From the NCBI GenBank assembly GCA_900541675.1, contig UQKU01000012.1:1-51197 (forward strand): DNA of 51,197 nt. Direction: 5' to 3'. Shown piece after piece: positions 1 through 6,958 of the stretch (the first letter of the stretch is position 1; each line of letters opens with the position of its first letter). A program made the translations under genes and the position numbers. The stretch is from an uncultured Collinsella sp. (GTDB lineage: Bacteria > Actinomycetota > Coriobacteriia > Coriobacteriales > Coriobacteriaceae). The notes under the pieces were generated by a model that was not told the DNA's origin, did no database searches, and saw only the letters and a program-made list of their open reading frames with translations.

Positions 1-98
1 GCTCCTTCGACGTTAATTGAAGGGTACCGCCTCGCGGTGACATCGTTTTTATGTCAACCTTGGTCTAACAGAGCCTTAAAAAATGCCAAGTTTTCTGT

Positions 99-126
99 TT
101 GCACTTTTCGATTCCTCGTGTATACT
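99..126 (+). promoter_or_regulatory. Putative promoter of the tRNA-Ser pair
   Basis: A -35-like TTGCAC (99-104) is followed after 16 bases by a strong -10 element TATACT (121-126). The -10 lies 16 bases before the first tRNA base at 143. The first 98 bases of the window show no gene I can support. Confidence 0.55.
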
Positions 127-142
127 GACTTTCGCATTTAAC

Positions 143-233
143 GGAGAGTTGTCCGAGTGGCCGAAGGAGCACGATTGGAAATCGTGTAGGCGTCAAAAGC
201 GTCTCCAGGGTTCAAATCCCTGACTCTCCGCCA
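143..233 (+). tRNA. tRNA-Ser (anticodon GGA)
   Basis: This is a class II tRNA with a long variable arm. The acceptor stem GGAGAGT pairs with ACTCTCC, the anticodon loop reads TTGGAAA, and CCA is encoded in the DNA (231-233). It decodes UCU/UCC. It is followed by a terminator-like hairpin and then by a second tRNA-Ser. Confidence 0.95.
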
Positions 234-242
234 GTTAATTCC

Positions 243-272
243 AAAGCAGGCCTTAGTGCCTGCTTTGTTTTT
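243..272 (+). terminator. Terminator-like hairpin after tRNA-Ser(GGA)
   Basis: A 9-bp perfect stem (243-251 with 258-266) is followed by a T-rich tail. It lies between the two tRNA-Ser genes. The second tRNA has no obvious promoter of its own, so readthrough or processing is likely. Confidence 0.7.
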
Positions 273-281
273 ACCCCACGC

Positions 282-372
282 GGAGGGGTGGCAGAGTGGT
301 TGAATGCGGCGGTCTCGAAAACCGTTTGGCCTGTATAAGGTCACGAGGGTTCGAATCCCTCCTCCTCCGCCA
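282..372 (+). tRNA. tRNA-Ser (anticodon CGA)
   Basis: This is a class II tRNA with acceptor GGAGGGG pairing with CTCCTCC, anticodon loop CTCGAAA, and an encoded CCA (370-372). It decodes UCG. Its 3' end is found again twice downstream, once inverted (437-463) and once direct (568-585). Confidence 0.95.
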
Positions 373-383
373 TTTTGGTTGAG

Positions 384-412
384 AAAGCTCCCGGGAATGG
401 GAGCTTTTTTGT
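384..412 (+). terminator. Rho-independent terminator of tRNA-Ser(CGA)
   Basis: A 9-bp stem (384-392 with 399-407) is followed directly by a run of six T. It ends the tRNA-Ser transcript. Confidence 0.85.
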
Positions 413-436
413 TTTGAGTCCCCAACAAGCAAATAC

Positions 437-585
437 GGCGAAGAAGGAGGGGTTCGAACCCGCCAGGGCGCAAAGCGTAAAGAAAACGCGCCGGTGGCGC
501 GTTTTTAGCGCAGCGCGGTCGGCGTAAGCCGACCGGATAAATTTTGAGCGCCGCTCAAAATTTAGACATCCCTCCTATTCAGCCA
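437..585. repeat. tRNA-trailing composite palindromic element, tRNA-Ser copy
   Basis: The element starts with an inverted, 23-of-27 match to the 3' end of the upstream tRNA-Ser(CGA) (437-463). It then has three hairpins: 483-505 (10-bp stem), 516-535 (8-bp stem) and 538-564 (13-bp arms around one base). It ends with a direct copy of the tRNA 3' end including CCA (568-585, 15 of 18 bases). The same layout follows tRNA-Gly and tRNA-Lys in this window. The surrounding gap (373-848) holds no gene I can support. Confidence 0.75.
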
Positions 586-624
586 CGTCCCCATCGCGTT
601 CAGCATCAACCCAGATCCCCAAAC

Positions 625-681
625 ATGTACATCACCCTCCAAAAACGATATTTTTCGACATCTTTGGAGGCTGATGTACAT
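625..681. repeat. Long inverted repeat upstream of the TRIC-family gene
   Basis: ATGTACATCA (625-634) plus CCTCCAAA (636-643) pair with TTTGGAGG (663-670) plus TGATGTACAT (672-681). One unpaired base sits opposite another, and the loop is 19 bases and AT-rich. There is no T-run after it on the plus strand. It could be an operator, an RNA hairpin in the leader, or the remains of a small mobile element. Confidence 0.6.
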
Positions 682-848
682 ACTTGAAACCTATGACCGC
701 ACCCAGTCCCGACCGTTTGCCGAGCAATAGGGTCGCAATCGGCGCCGAACATGTACTATGTACGGGCATTGTCCAAACCCGTAACCCAAAGGACCCCATC
801 TTGCCCGTCGTCGCCGCCATAACCGTTACCTCACATGCCTCGGATGCC

Positions 849-1490
849 ATGGTCGCTATCCCATTTTGGCTTGAGATGTTCGCCGTTGTCGCGGCATCGA
901 TCTCAGGCGTTCTGGTTGCGCGCGAGCACAAGCTTGACCTGGTGGGCGCCGTCGCGCTCGCCGTGGTTTGCGGCTTGGGCGGCGGTCTTTTGCGCGACAT
1001 GACACTCCAGGTCGGCAACGTCTACATCCTCAACCAGCCAATGGCGCTGCCGCTCTCCATCGCCACGGCGGCCATCATTTACATCTTCCCGGCAATCGTC
1101 GATAAGCCCGACAAACTCATCCCCCTGCTCGACATCATCTCGGTCGGCATCTATGCGGCAACCGGCGCAGACAAGGCACTGGTCTACGGATTTGCACCCG
1201 TCGTTTGCATCATGATGGGCTTTTTCACCGCGGTGGGCGGCGGCATGCTGCGCGACGGCTTTATGGGCGTGGTTCCGGGCATTTTCCAACGCACCAACTT
1301 TTATGCCATCGCGGCCATCGCCGGATCGGCAAGCTATGTAAGCCTCGTCATGAGTGGCTTGGTCAGCAATGTCGCCGCGCTGGTCGTATGCGTTAACGTG
1401 ACCATGGGTCTGCGCTGGCTCTCGCTGCGCTTTGACATCAAAAGCCCCACCGAAGAAGACATCGCGCACTTTTTACATCGCAAAAAGTAG
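849..1490 (+). CDS. TRIC-type cation channel family membrane protein (UPF0126)
   Basis: The protein has 213 residues with about seven hydrophobic helices. It carries two internally repeated GGGxLRD motifs (residues 44-50 and 130-136), the mark of the two-repeat UPF0126/YicG family related to trimeric intracellular cation channels. Bacterial members conduct monovalent cations across the membrane, and their physiological role is not settled. I chose ATG 849 because similarity to the family starts there. The frame stays open back to TTG 684 and ATG 693, but those extra 52-55 residues do not look like family sequence. No clear ribosome-binding site precedes 849, so the start is the weak point. 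The gene stands alone. Confidence 0.85.
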   Translation: MVAIPFWLEMFAVVAASISGVLVAREHKLDLVGAVALAVVCGLGGGLLRDMTLQVGNVYILNQPMALPLSIATAAIIYIFPAIVDKPDKLIPLLDIISVGIYAATGADKALVYGFAPVVCIMMGFFTAVGGGMLRDGFMGVVPGIFQRTNFYAIAAIAGSASYVSLVMSGLVSNVAALVVCVNVTMGLRWLSLRFDIKSPTEEDIAHFLHRKK

Positions 1491-1596
1491 ATAGCAAGGC
1501 ACGACCTTTCGAAATGCAACCGAGAGGTTCTTTTAGAGCGCTCGCACGTTGGGTACCCTGTTAGATATATGCCGAGTATCTAACGAAGGATTCACT

Positions 1597-2742
1597 ATGC
1601 CTTGCAACCTAGAACCGTCGAACAAGCGCCGCAAAGCGCAGGCCCGCATCGCCCTCCTATTCGTACTGATTGCGCTTGCGCTGACCGTACTTCCCACGGC
1701 GTCGTTCGCCGGCACAGACACCGCGAGCAACGTACTCGCAACCGAAGCTGACTCAAATCCGTCTGGCGTCGCGGGCGACCTGTACTGGGCTGGCCAAAGC
1801 CTTAACCTGGACGATGCCTCCATCGGCCGCGATATTATCGCGGCAGGCGACAGCCTATCGATTCGCGACTGCACCGTAGGCGGCGCCATTCGCCTGGCGG
1901 CGCGCACCATCGATATCTCCAAAACCGCAATCGATGGCAGCGTGACGGTAGCCGGTCAGCACGTCGTGCTCAACACCGGTAGCACCGCCAACTGTTTTTA
2001 CGCGATGGGCGATACTGTTGCCCTGCGAGGCTCCACCAAGTCGGCAGCACTTGCAGGCGATACGGTGACCATCGACGGCACCGTCGAGGGCGATGTCGAG
2101 GTTTGGGCCGATAAGCTCGTCTTGGGCAAAAACGCCCGCATCACCGGCACCGTGAGCGCGCATGTTTCCGAGGACCCCGAGCGGGCCGAGGGCGCTCAGG
2201 TCGGAGCCCTCAAGATCGACCGTACCGAGAACGAGAACACCTCAACGATTAACGACACCATCGGCGGCATCGTCGCCGCGGCGCTTTCTACCTGCTTTGT
2301 CGCGATCCTCCTCGAGCTCGTCTTTCCGCGCGCGACCGCCAGCGCCGCCGGCATGCTTCGTCAACGACCTACCCCTCTGTGGGTGAGCGGTCTTTTGGGC
2401 ACGGTGGCCGCCGTTCCCGCCGTCCTGTTACTCATCATCTCGATTGCAGGTCTGTCACTCGCCGGAGCTCTCATGTGCGCCGTGATCGGTATCGCTCTGG
2501 TCTCGGCGGCGTTTACGGGCACCGCGATCGCACGCATGATCGGACACAGCCAGAACCGCTACGCCATGGCCGCCGTGGGCGGTATCGCCGCGGGCGCACT
2601 CACGGCACTTCCCCTTATGGGCAGCTTTGTCAGCGGCGTAGCCTTCGTCTTTACGCTCGGCTACGTCATCCAGATCATCTGGCGCAACGCCCGCCTCAAG
2701 CCGCAGCAGGCCGCCAATACTCCGGGCCTTCCTTCCGCCTAG
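1597..2742 (+). CDS. Bactofilin-like secreted beta-helix protein with membrane domain
   Basis: The protein has 381 residues. A basic N-terminus and hydrophobic stretch (about 18-38, ending ASFA) look like a signal peptide. Residues 50-190 are a run of short beta-strand repeats of the right-handed helix kind seen in bactofilin/polymer-forming proteins (DUF583), rich in GD, GS and IDG steps. The C-terminal half (about 225-365) holds four to five membrane helices. ATG 1597 was chosen for a GAAGGA ribosome-binding site seven bases upstream; an in-frame TTG at 1549 has none. Bactofilins are usually cytosolic scaffolds, so a version with the helix apparently outside the membrane is a distinct type. 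The function is unknown: envelope scaffold or surface protein. Confidence 0.75.
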   Translation: MPCNLEPSNKRRKAQARIALLFVLIALALTVLPTASFAGTDTASNVLATEADSNPSGVAGDLYWAGQSLNLDDASIGRDIIAAGDSLSIRDCTVGGAIRLAARTIDISKTAIDGSVTVAGQHVVLNTGSTANCFYAMGDTVALRGSTKSAALAGDTVTIDGTVEGDVEVWADKLVLGKNARITGTVSAHVSEDPERAEGAQVGALKIDRTENENTSTINDTIGGIVAAALSTCFVAILLELVFPRATASAAGMLRQRPTPLWVSGLLGTVAAVPAVLLLIISIAGLSLAGALMCAVIGIALVSAAFTGTAIARMIGHSQNRYAMAAVGGIAAGALTALPLMGSFVSGVAFVFTLGYVIQIIWRNARLKPQQAANTPGLPSA

Positions 2743-2749
2743 CCGTCAA

Positions 2750-2782
2750 CCACCACAAAGGGGACAGACACCTTTGCGGTGG
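2750..2782. repeat. REP-like palindrome
   Basis: CCACCACAAAGG (2750-2761) pairs with CCTTTGCGGTGG (2771-2782) with one mismatch. The loop contains GGACAGACA. It lies eight bases after the stop of the bactofilin-like gene and looks like an extragenic palindrome. Confidence 0.5.
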
Positions 2783-2811
2783 TGCAGACCAACTCAATCC
2801 CTGTGCACCAA

Positions 2812-2847
2812 AAAGGGCACCGACCGCGATGGTCGGCGCCCTTTCTT
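2812..2847. terminator. Bidirectional terminator between bactofilin-like gene and typA
   Basis: An AAGGGC(A/G)CCGACC-type stem is closed by a short GCGA loop with T-rich flanks on both strands. It sits between two convergent genes and can end both transcripts. Confidence 0.8.
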
Positions 2848-2871
2848 GTTAGTCGCTATAAAGCTCGGCGC

Positions 2872-4710
2872 TTATTTGTTGACCTGACCGGCGCGGACTG
2901 CGGCCTTCTTGCGGTCGGTAGCATTGAGCAGACGCTTGCGCAGGCGGATGTTCTTGGGAGTGATCTCCACCAGCTCGTCGTCGGCGATGTACTCCAGCGC
3001 CTCCTCCAGCGAGAAGGTGCGGGGCGGCACCAGCTGGACGGAGATATCGGAGGTCGAGGAACGCTGGTTGCCCAGGTTCTTGGTACGGGCGATGTTGACG
3101 ACCATGTCGCCGGCCTTGCTGCGCTCGCCCACGATCATGCCCTCGTAGCATTCGGTACCCGGCTCAACAAACAGCTGGCCGCGCTCCTGCAGCGTGCCCA
3201 GAGCGTAGGCAACGGCTTTCTCGGTGGTCATGGAGATCATGGCGCCGTTCTGGCGGTTGCCGATCTCGCCGGCATAGGGGCCGTACTCCAGGAAGGTGTG
3301 GTAGAACACGCCCTCGCCGTGAGTGACGTTCATGATGCGGTTCTTAAGACCCATGATGCCGCGGGTCGGGATCTTAAACTCGAGGTGCGTCACGATACCC
3401 GAGGTATCCATGCTCGTCATGATGCCGCCGGAGGTGCCGAAGACCTCAACGACCTTGCCCGAATACTCGTCCGGGCACTCGACGACGGCCTGCTCGACGG
3501 GCTCCATCTTATTGCCGTTCTCGTCCTTCTTAAACAGAACGCGGGGACGGCCGACCTGGAACTCAAAGCCCTCGCGACGCATGGACTCCATCAGGACGGA
3601 CAGGTGCAGAATGCCGCGGCCCGAGACCTCGACGCCGCTCTTGTCCTCGAGCTCCTCGATCTTCATGGTCACGTTGTTCTCGGCCTCGTTGAACAGGCGC
3701 TCCTTGAGCTGACGGGCACCCACGATGTCGCCGTCGCGGCCGACGAGCGGGGAGGTCGAAGCCTCAAAGACGATGGACAGGGTCGGCGGGTCGATCTCGA
3801 TGGGTTCGAGCTCAACGGGGTTCTCGGGATCGGTGTAGACATCGCCGATATCGGTGCGGTCGATGCCCACGACGGCGGCGATATCGCCGGCGCCGACTTC
3901 CTGGCACTCGGTGCGACCCAGGTAGTCGAAAGTAAAGAGCTGCTTGACGGTAGCGGTAGCGCTGGAACCGTCGTTCTTGACGACCAGGATCTGATCGCCC
4001 TGGTGAATGGTGCCGGAGTACACGCGACCGATACCGATGCGGCCAACGAAGTTGGAGTGGTCGATGGTCACACACTGCATGGCCAGCGGGGCGTTCTCGT
4101 CAACCTCGGGCGCGGGCATGTCGTCGATGATCATATCGAGCAGCGGATACATGTCCATGTTGCCGTCGTTGGGGTCAAGGCGGGCAAAGCCATTCATGGC
4201 GCTGGCGTAGACCACGTGCTCCATGGCAAACTCAAGCTGGTCGTCGGTGGCGCCCAGGTCGGCCATCAGGTCCAGGCAGTCGTTGTAGGCCTTCTCGGGG
4301 TTGGCGCCCGGACGGTCGATCTTGTTGATGACGATCATGATCTTGAGGCCGGTGTCGATGGCGTGACGCAGCACGAAGCGGGTCTGGGGCATGGGGCCCT
4401 CAAAGGCATCGACCAGCAGCAGGGCGCCGTCGGCCATACGCAGCACGCGCTCGACCTCGCCGCCAAAGTCAGCGTGGCCCGGGGTGTCGATGACGTTGAT
4501 CTTAACGTCCTTGTACTCGATAGAGATGTTCTTGGCGAGAATCGTAATGCCGCGCTCGCGCTCCTGGTCGTTAGAATCCAGGACGCGGTCCTCGACCTGC
4601 TGGTTGGCACGGAAGGCGTCCGTGGCACGCAGGAGCTTGTCGACCATCGTCGTCTTGCCGTGGTCGACGTGAGCGATGATGGCGATGTTCCTCAGATTGT
4701 CTACGCGCAT
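2872..4710 (-). CDS. typA: Ribosome-associated GTPase TypA/BipA
   Basis: The protein has 612 residues, the usual length. It starts MRVDNLRNIAIIAHVDHGKT, which contains the G1 loop (AHVDHGKTT, about 13-21). The G3 DTPGHADF and G4 NKIDR motifs of translational GTPases follow, then the EF-G-like domains and the TypA-specific C-terminus. TypA binds 70S ribosomes and supports 50S assembly and growth under stress or at low temperature. An AGGGGAA ribosome-binding site precedes the ATG. The gene is convergent with the bactofilin-like gene and shares its terminator. Confidence 0.97.
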   Translation of the reverse strand: MRVDNLRNIAIIAHVDHGKTTMVDKLLRATDAFRANQQVEDRVLDSNDQERERGITILAKNISIEYKDVKINVIDTPGHADFGGEVERVLRMADGALLLVDAFEGPMPQTRFVLRHAIDTGLKIMIVINKIDRPGANPEKAYNDCLDLMADLGATDDQLEFAMEHVVYASAMNGFARLDPNDGNMDMYPLLDMIIDDMPAPEVDENAPLAMQCVTIDHSNFVGRIGIGRVYSGTIHQGDQILVVKNDGSSATATVKQLFTFDYLGRTECQEVGAGDIAAVVGIDRTDIGDVYTDPENPVELEPIEIDPPTLSIVFEASTSPLVGRDGDIVGARQLKERLFNEAENNVTMKIEELEDKSGVEVSGRGILHLSVLMESMRREGFEFQVGRPRVLFKKDENGNKMEPVEQAVVECPDEYSGKVVEVFGTSGGIMTSMDTSGIVTHLEFKIPTRGIMGLKNRIMNVTHGEGVFYHTFLEYGPYAGEIGNRQNGAMISMTTEKAVAYALGTLQERGQLFVEPGTECYEGMIVGERSKAGDMVVNIARTKNLGNQRSSTSDISVQLVPPRTFSLEEALEYIADDELVEITPKNIRLRKRLLNATDRKKAAVRAGQVNK

Positions 4711-4827
4711 GTAGTTCCCCTATCTTCTATCTATATACAACCGGCACGCGTATGCGACCCGCCCAGTAACACAACGCTCGGCGGGAATTTTGAGCCTTTT
4801 ACCGAAAACTCGTTTATTTTAGCGATT

Positions 4828-5277
4828 TTAGATAAGAGGGGTTTCCTCGCCTGCAGGTTCAGGGTCGCTCCACATAAAACCATCGCCGGCGCCCACACCT
4901 TCGTACAGTACATATGCCGAAAAGCCGCTCTCGAGCGTCGTCTCAAAGAAACTCACAAGCAGGGCGTCATGGTAGCCGCCATCAATTTCGACACAACCGG
5001 TGTAGCCGATGGCGTAACGGGCGATGCGACCCAGGCCCTCGTCCTTAAGGCCCATCTTGTGCTCGGAGATAAAGTTGGTGGCAGCCTCGAGGCATGCCTC
5101 CTCGCCGTCCTCGTCGAGTGCCGCCAGATAGCGGTTGGACGCGGCGTCTTCGATCGCAACGACAACACCGGGGTTCTCACCAGCGGCCAGGTCGTCTAAA
5201 AATGCCCCGATGAGGTCGCACACCATGGCGTCGAGCTCGGCGGAGACGTTTCCGGCGTCCTGCATATCCTGTGCCAT
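4828..5277 (-). CDS. Uncharacterised acidic protein
   Basis: The protein has 149 residues, is acidic, and has no signal peptide or membrane helix. A GGGAAGG ribosome-binding site lies before ATG 5277. I do not recognise a family. The sequence is glycine- and alanine-rich with an alternating hydrophobic pattern in the second half that suggests an alpha/beta fold. It follows a small membrane protein gene (31 bases) and the DUF151 nuclease gene on the same strand, so the three probably form an operon ahead of typA. The 117 bases to typA hold no clear terminator. Confidence 0.7.
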   Translation of the reverse strand: MAQDMQDAGNVSAELDAMVCDLIGAFLDDLAAGENPGVVVAIEDAASNRYLAALDEDGEEACLEAATNFISEHKMGLKDEGLGRIARYAIGYTGCVEIDGGYHDALLVSFFETTLESGFSAYVLYEGVGAGDGFMWSDPEPAGEETPLI

Positions 5278-5307
5278 TTTTAGACCTTCCCATCGAGTCC
5301 GGCGTCG

Positions 5308-5697
5308 TTACATCTCTTGTGCCTCGGCAGCGATCTCGGCGGCGGCGTCGCGGGCGCGCATCATATCGGCGGCGCGCTTATCGAGTACCTTGATCTGGTT
5401 GGTCAGCATCACGGCATCGACCACGCCCCAGATGACCAAGCCCGTCGAAATCGAAAACCCAAGCGCACCAACTGTACCACGAAGGCGCGAGGAGATTGCC
5501 GCGACAAGTGCGGAGACGGCAACCATCTTGATAAAGGAGGCACGGCGCTCGCGAAGCGTACGGGCCTGCGTCACATAGGCGATGCGTGCGGCCTCGGATG
5601 CCTCCGAGCGCATCTGGGCCTCGCGGGCAATGGCGGCGGCTTCGGCTGAAACGCCGCGACCCATCAGTGCACACTCCGTCTCATGGCTACTCGTCAT
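5308..5697 (-). CDS. Small membrane protein of unknown function
   Basis: The protein has 129 residues. The first 50 are alanine-, arginine- and glutamate-rich and probably helical or coiled. One hydrophobic segment lies at about 56-68 and a second at about 77-100, followed by a charged helical tail. The ATG begins immediately after the stop of the DUF151 gene with no spacer and no convincing ribosome-binding site, so translational coupling is likely; an in-frame ATG eleven codons on is an alternative. I do not recognise the family. Confidence 0.65.
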   Translation of the reverse strand: MTSSHETECALMGRGVSAEAAAIAREAQMRSEASEAARIAYVTQARTLRERRASFIKMVAVSALVAAISSRLRGTVGALGFSISTGLVIWGVVDAVMLTNQIKVLDKRAADMMRARDAAAEIAAEAQEM

Positions 5698-6198
5698 TTA
5701 AAAATCATCGGGCGAGAGCGTATGGACGAACTCGTCGAACTTCTCAAATTCCTGCTCGTCATCGACTTCCCCGGCAACCGGAGAGACGGTCCCCAGGCGG
5801 TTCATGATGTCGTCCTCAACAAACATGGGAGCATTGCTGCGCACGGCGAGGGCGATGGCATCGCTCGGACGCGCATCGATCCTATGCTCGTTGCTGTCGG
5901 CCAAAACAACGACCGTCGCATAGAACACGGGAGGCTCGGCACGGACAATCTCGATGCGCTCGAGTTTTGCATCCAGGGCATCAAGCGTGTCGAGCAGCAG
6001 GTCATGGGCGATCGGGCGCTCGGCACGACCGCTGTCGATACCGCGGCTAATAGCCGCAGCCTCAAACGAACCAGTTTGGATAGAAAGGGAGCGCAGCGGC
6101 GCAGGGGAGTCCGATTTGCTGCAGCGCTCGCGAAGTACGATAAGCGATGGCACAGGACCGGCGGCCATGACGATGGTCTCTATGTCGACACGAACCAT
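5698..6198 (-). CDS. Bifunctional nuclease family protein (DUF151/BFN)
   Basis: The protein has 166 residues. It carries the DUF151 core: a VLREr-type strand near the start, and a central FYATVVV segment followed by IDARPSDAIALAVR, the most conserved motif of the family. A short acidic C-terminal tail follows. Some family members show RNase and DNase activity; the bacterial role is unclear. I start at ATG 6198 because GGAGGTG lies just upstream; a longer frame to 6246 lacks a site. It is the first gene of the three-gene minus-strand run ending at 4828. Confidence 0.85.
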   Translation of the reverse strand: MVRVDIETIVMAAGPVPSLIVLRERCSKSDSPAPLRSLSIQTGSFEAAAISRGIDSGRAERPIAHDLLLDTLDALDAKLERIEIVRAEPPVFYATVVVLADSNEHRIDARPSDAIALAVRSNAPMFVEDDIMNRLGTVSPVAGEVDDEQEFEKFDEFVHTLSPDDF

Positions 6199-6316
6199 GG
6201 AACACCTCCGGTACGTAGCGGTTAACACGCGGCGCCTTCGCCGCATTGAATAGCTATACTACCCAATCTTTCGCACAGCACACAAAACCAAAATGAGTTT
6301 TATCACACACAAGAAA

Positions 6317-6345
6317 AAAGCCCCGAGGCCATGCCTCGAGGCTCT
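6317..6345 (-). terminator. Terminator of the tRNA-Ile/Ala/Ile cluster
   Basis: On the minus strand the stem GAGCCTCGAGG pairs across the loop with CCTCGGGGCTTTTTTCTTG, giving a GC stem followed by a T-run. It lies just after the last tRNA-Ile. Confidence 0.8.
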
Positions 6346-6357
6346 TCACAGTTTTGA

Positions 6358-6434
6358 TGGTGGACCTGACAAGATTCGAACTTGTGACCTCCCGGTTATC
6401 AGCCGGACGCTCTAACCAACTGAGCTACAGGTCC
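6358..6434 (-). tRNA. tRNA-Ile (anticodon GAT), second copy
   Basis: Acceptor GGACCTG pairs with CAGGTCC, the anticodon loop is CTGATAA, and CCA is encoded. The 77 bases are identical to the tRNA-Ile at 6582-6658. Four bases separate it from tRNA-Ala. Confidence 0.95.
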
Positions 6435-6438
6435 ATCA

Positions 6439-6514
6439 TGGTGGAGGTTAGGGGGATCGAACCCCTGACCTCAGGCTTGCAAAGCCCGCGCTCTCCCAGC
6501 TGAGCTAAACCCCC
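6439..6514 (-). tRNA. tRNA-Ala (anticodon TGC)
   Basis: Acceptor GGGGGTT pairs with AACCTCC (one G-T pair), the anticodon loop is TTTGCAA, and CCA is encoded. It lies between two identical tRNA-Ile genes. The Ile-Ala pair is the one normally found in rRNA spacers, but no rRNA flanks it here. Confidence 0.95.
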
Positions 6515-6526
6515 ACGGAGACAGTA

Positions 6527-6570
6527 ATAAACACCCCAGCGGCGACTCGGCTCTCGCTGGGGTGTTTATT
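6527..6570 (-). terminator. Strong hairpin between tRNA-Ile and tRNA-Ala
   Basis: Arms of about 16 bp (AATAAACACCCCAGC and its complement) are perfect around a 12-14 base loop. The T-run is weak. It may terminate after the first tRNA-Ile, or act as a processing site if the three tRNAs are co-transcribed. Confidence 0.6.
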
Positions 6571-6581
6571 GCGAAAGAAAG

Positions 6582-6658
6582 TGGTGGACCTGACAAGATT
6601 CGAACTTGTGACCTCCCGGTTATCAGCCGGACGCTCTAACCAACTGAGCTACAGGTCC
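6582..6658 (-). tRNA. tRNA-Ile (anticodon GAT), first copy
   Basis: It has the same 77-base sequence as the copy at 6358-6434, with encoded CCA. It is the first gene after the promoter at 6674-6703. Confidence 0.95.
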
Positions 6659-6673
6659 ATCGCGCAAGGGATA

Positions 6674-6703
6674 TATTAGACGAGTCGTTACGCGCGCGTC
6701 AAC
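6674..6703 (-). promoter_or_regulatory. Promoter of the tRNA-Ile/Ala/Ile cluster
   Basis: Read on the minus strand, TTGACG (6703-6698) and TAATAT (6679-6674) are 18 bases apart, and the tRNA starts 16 bases further on. Both boxes are close to the sigma-70 consensus. Confidence 0.7.
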
Positions 6704-6707
6704 AACT

Positions 6708-6891
6708 TTTTTGAAAATCTTTGGAGGGTGTTCGCCCCGGCCGCACGGCGGCATGTGAAGTCGCCTGCTCGGACAGTCCTGACTCGCGCAGAGAGCACAT
6801 TAAGTGCTCTCTGGCTCGTGCGGAACTCGCGATCGACTTCGCATGCCGCCGTGCGGCCGGGGCGAACGCGAGTCCCGAGGTTTTCAAAAAA
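6708..6891. repeat. 184-bp imperfect palindrome downstream of gyrA
   Basis: The two ends read TTTTTTGAAAA and TTTTCAAAAAA. Inside them a GTTCGCCCCGGCCGCACGGC-type arm of more than 25 bp recurs in inverted form, and the centre is a perfect 10-bp hairpin (CAGAGAGCAC, loop ATTAA, 6789-6813). The right end overlaps the T-run of the gyrA terminator. It could be a miniature inverted-repeat element or a structured RNA. I see no protein in it. Confidence 0.75.
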
Positions 6892-6922
6892 GCGGTCGGC
6901 GCGCAGTGCGCCGACCGCCGAT
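6885..6922 (-). terminator. gyrA terminator
   Basis: On the minus strand, GGCGGTCGGCGC, a short ACT loop and the matching arm are followed by a run of six T. It lies 37 bases after the gyrA stop and runs into the right end of the large palindrome. Confidence 0.8.
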
Positions 6923-6958
6923 ATATGGGGTCTGATATTTTCTACCAGCTAGGGCCTC

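Noticed and set aside
138..473. 111-residue open frame on the minus strand over the tRNA-Ser genes
   Set aside because: The peptide is the reverse reading of tRNA genes (RDLNPG-type words), a well-known false gene.
2779..5199. 806-residue open frame on the plus strand opposite typA
   Set aside because: It is antisense to a clear typA, and its His/Asp/Val-rich composition is a by-product of GC-rich codons.
6699..6952. Small open frames within the 184-bp palindrome
   Set aside because: Both strands give near-identical peptides because the DNA is palindromic, which is not evidence of coding.
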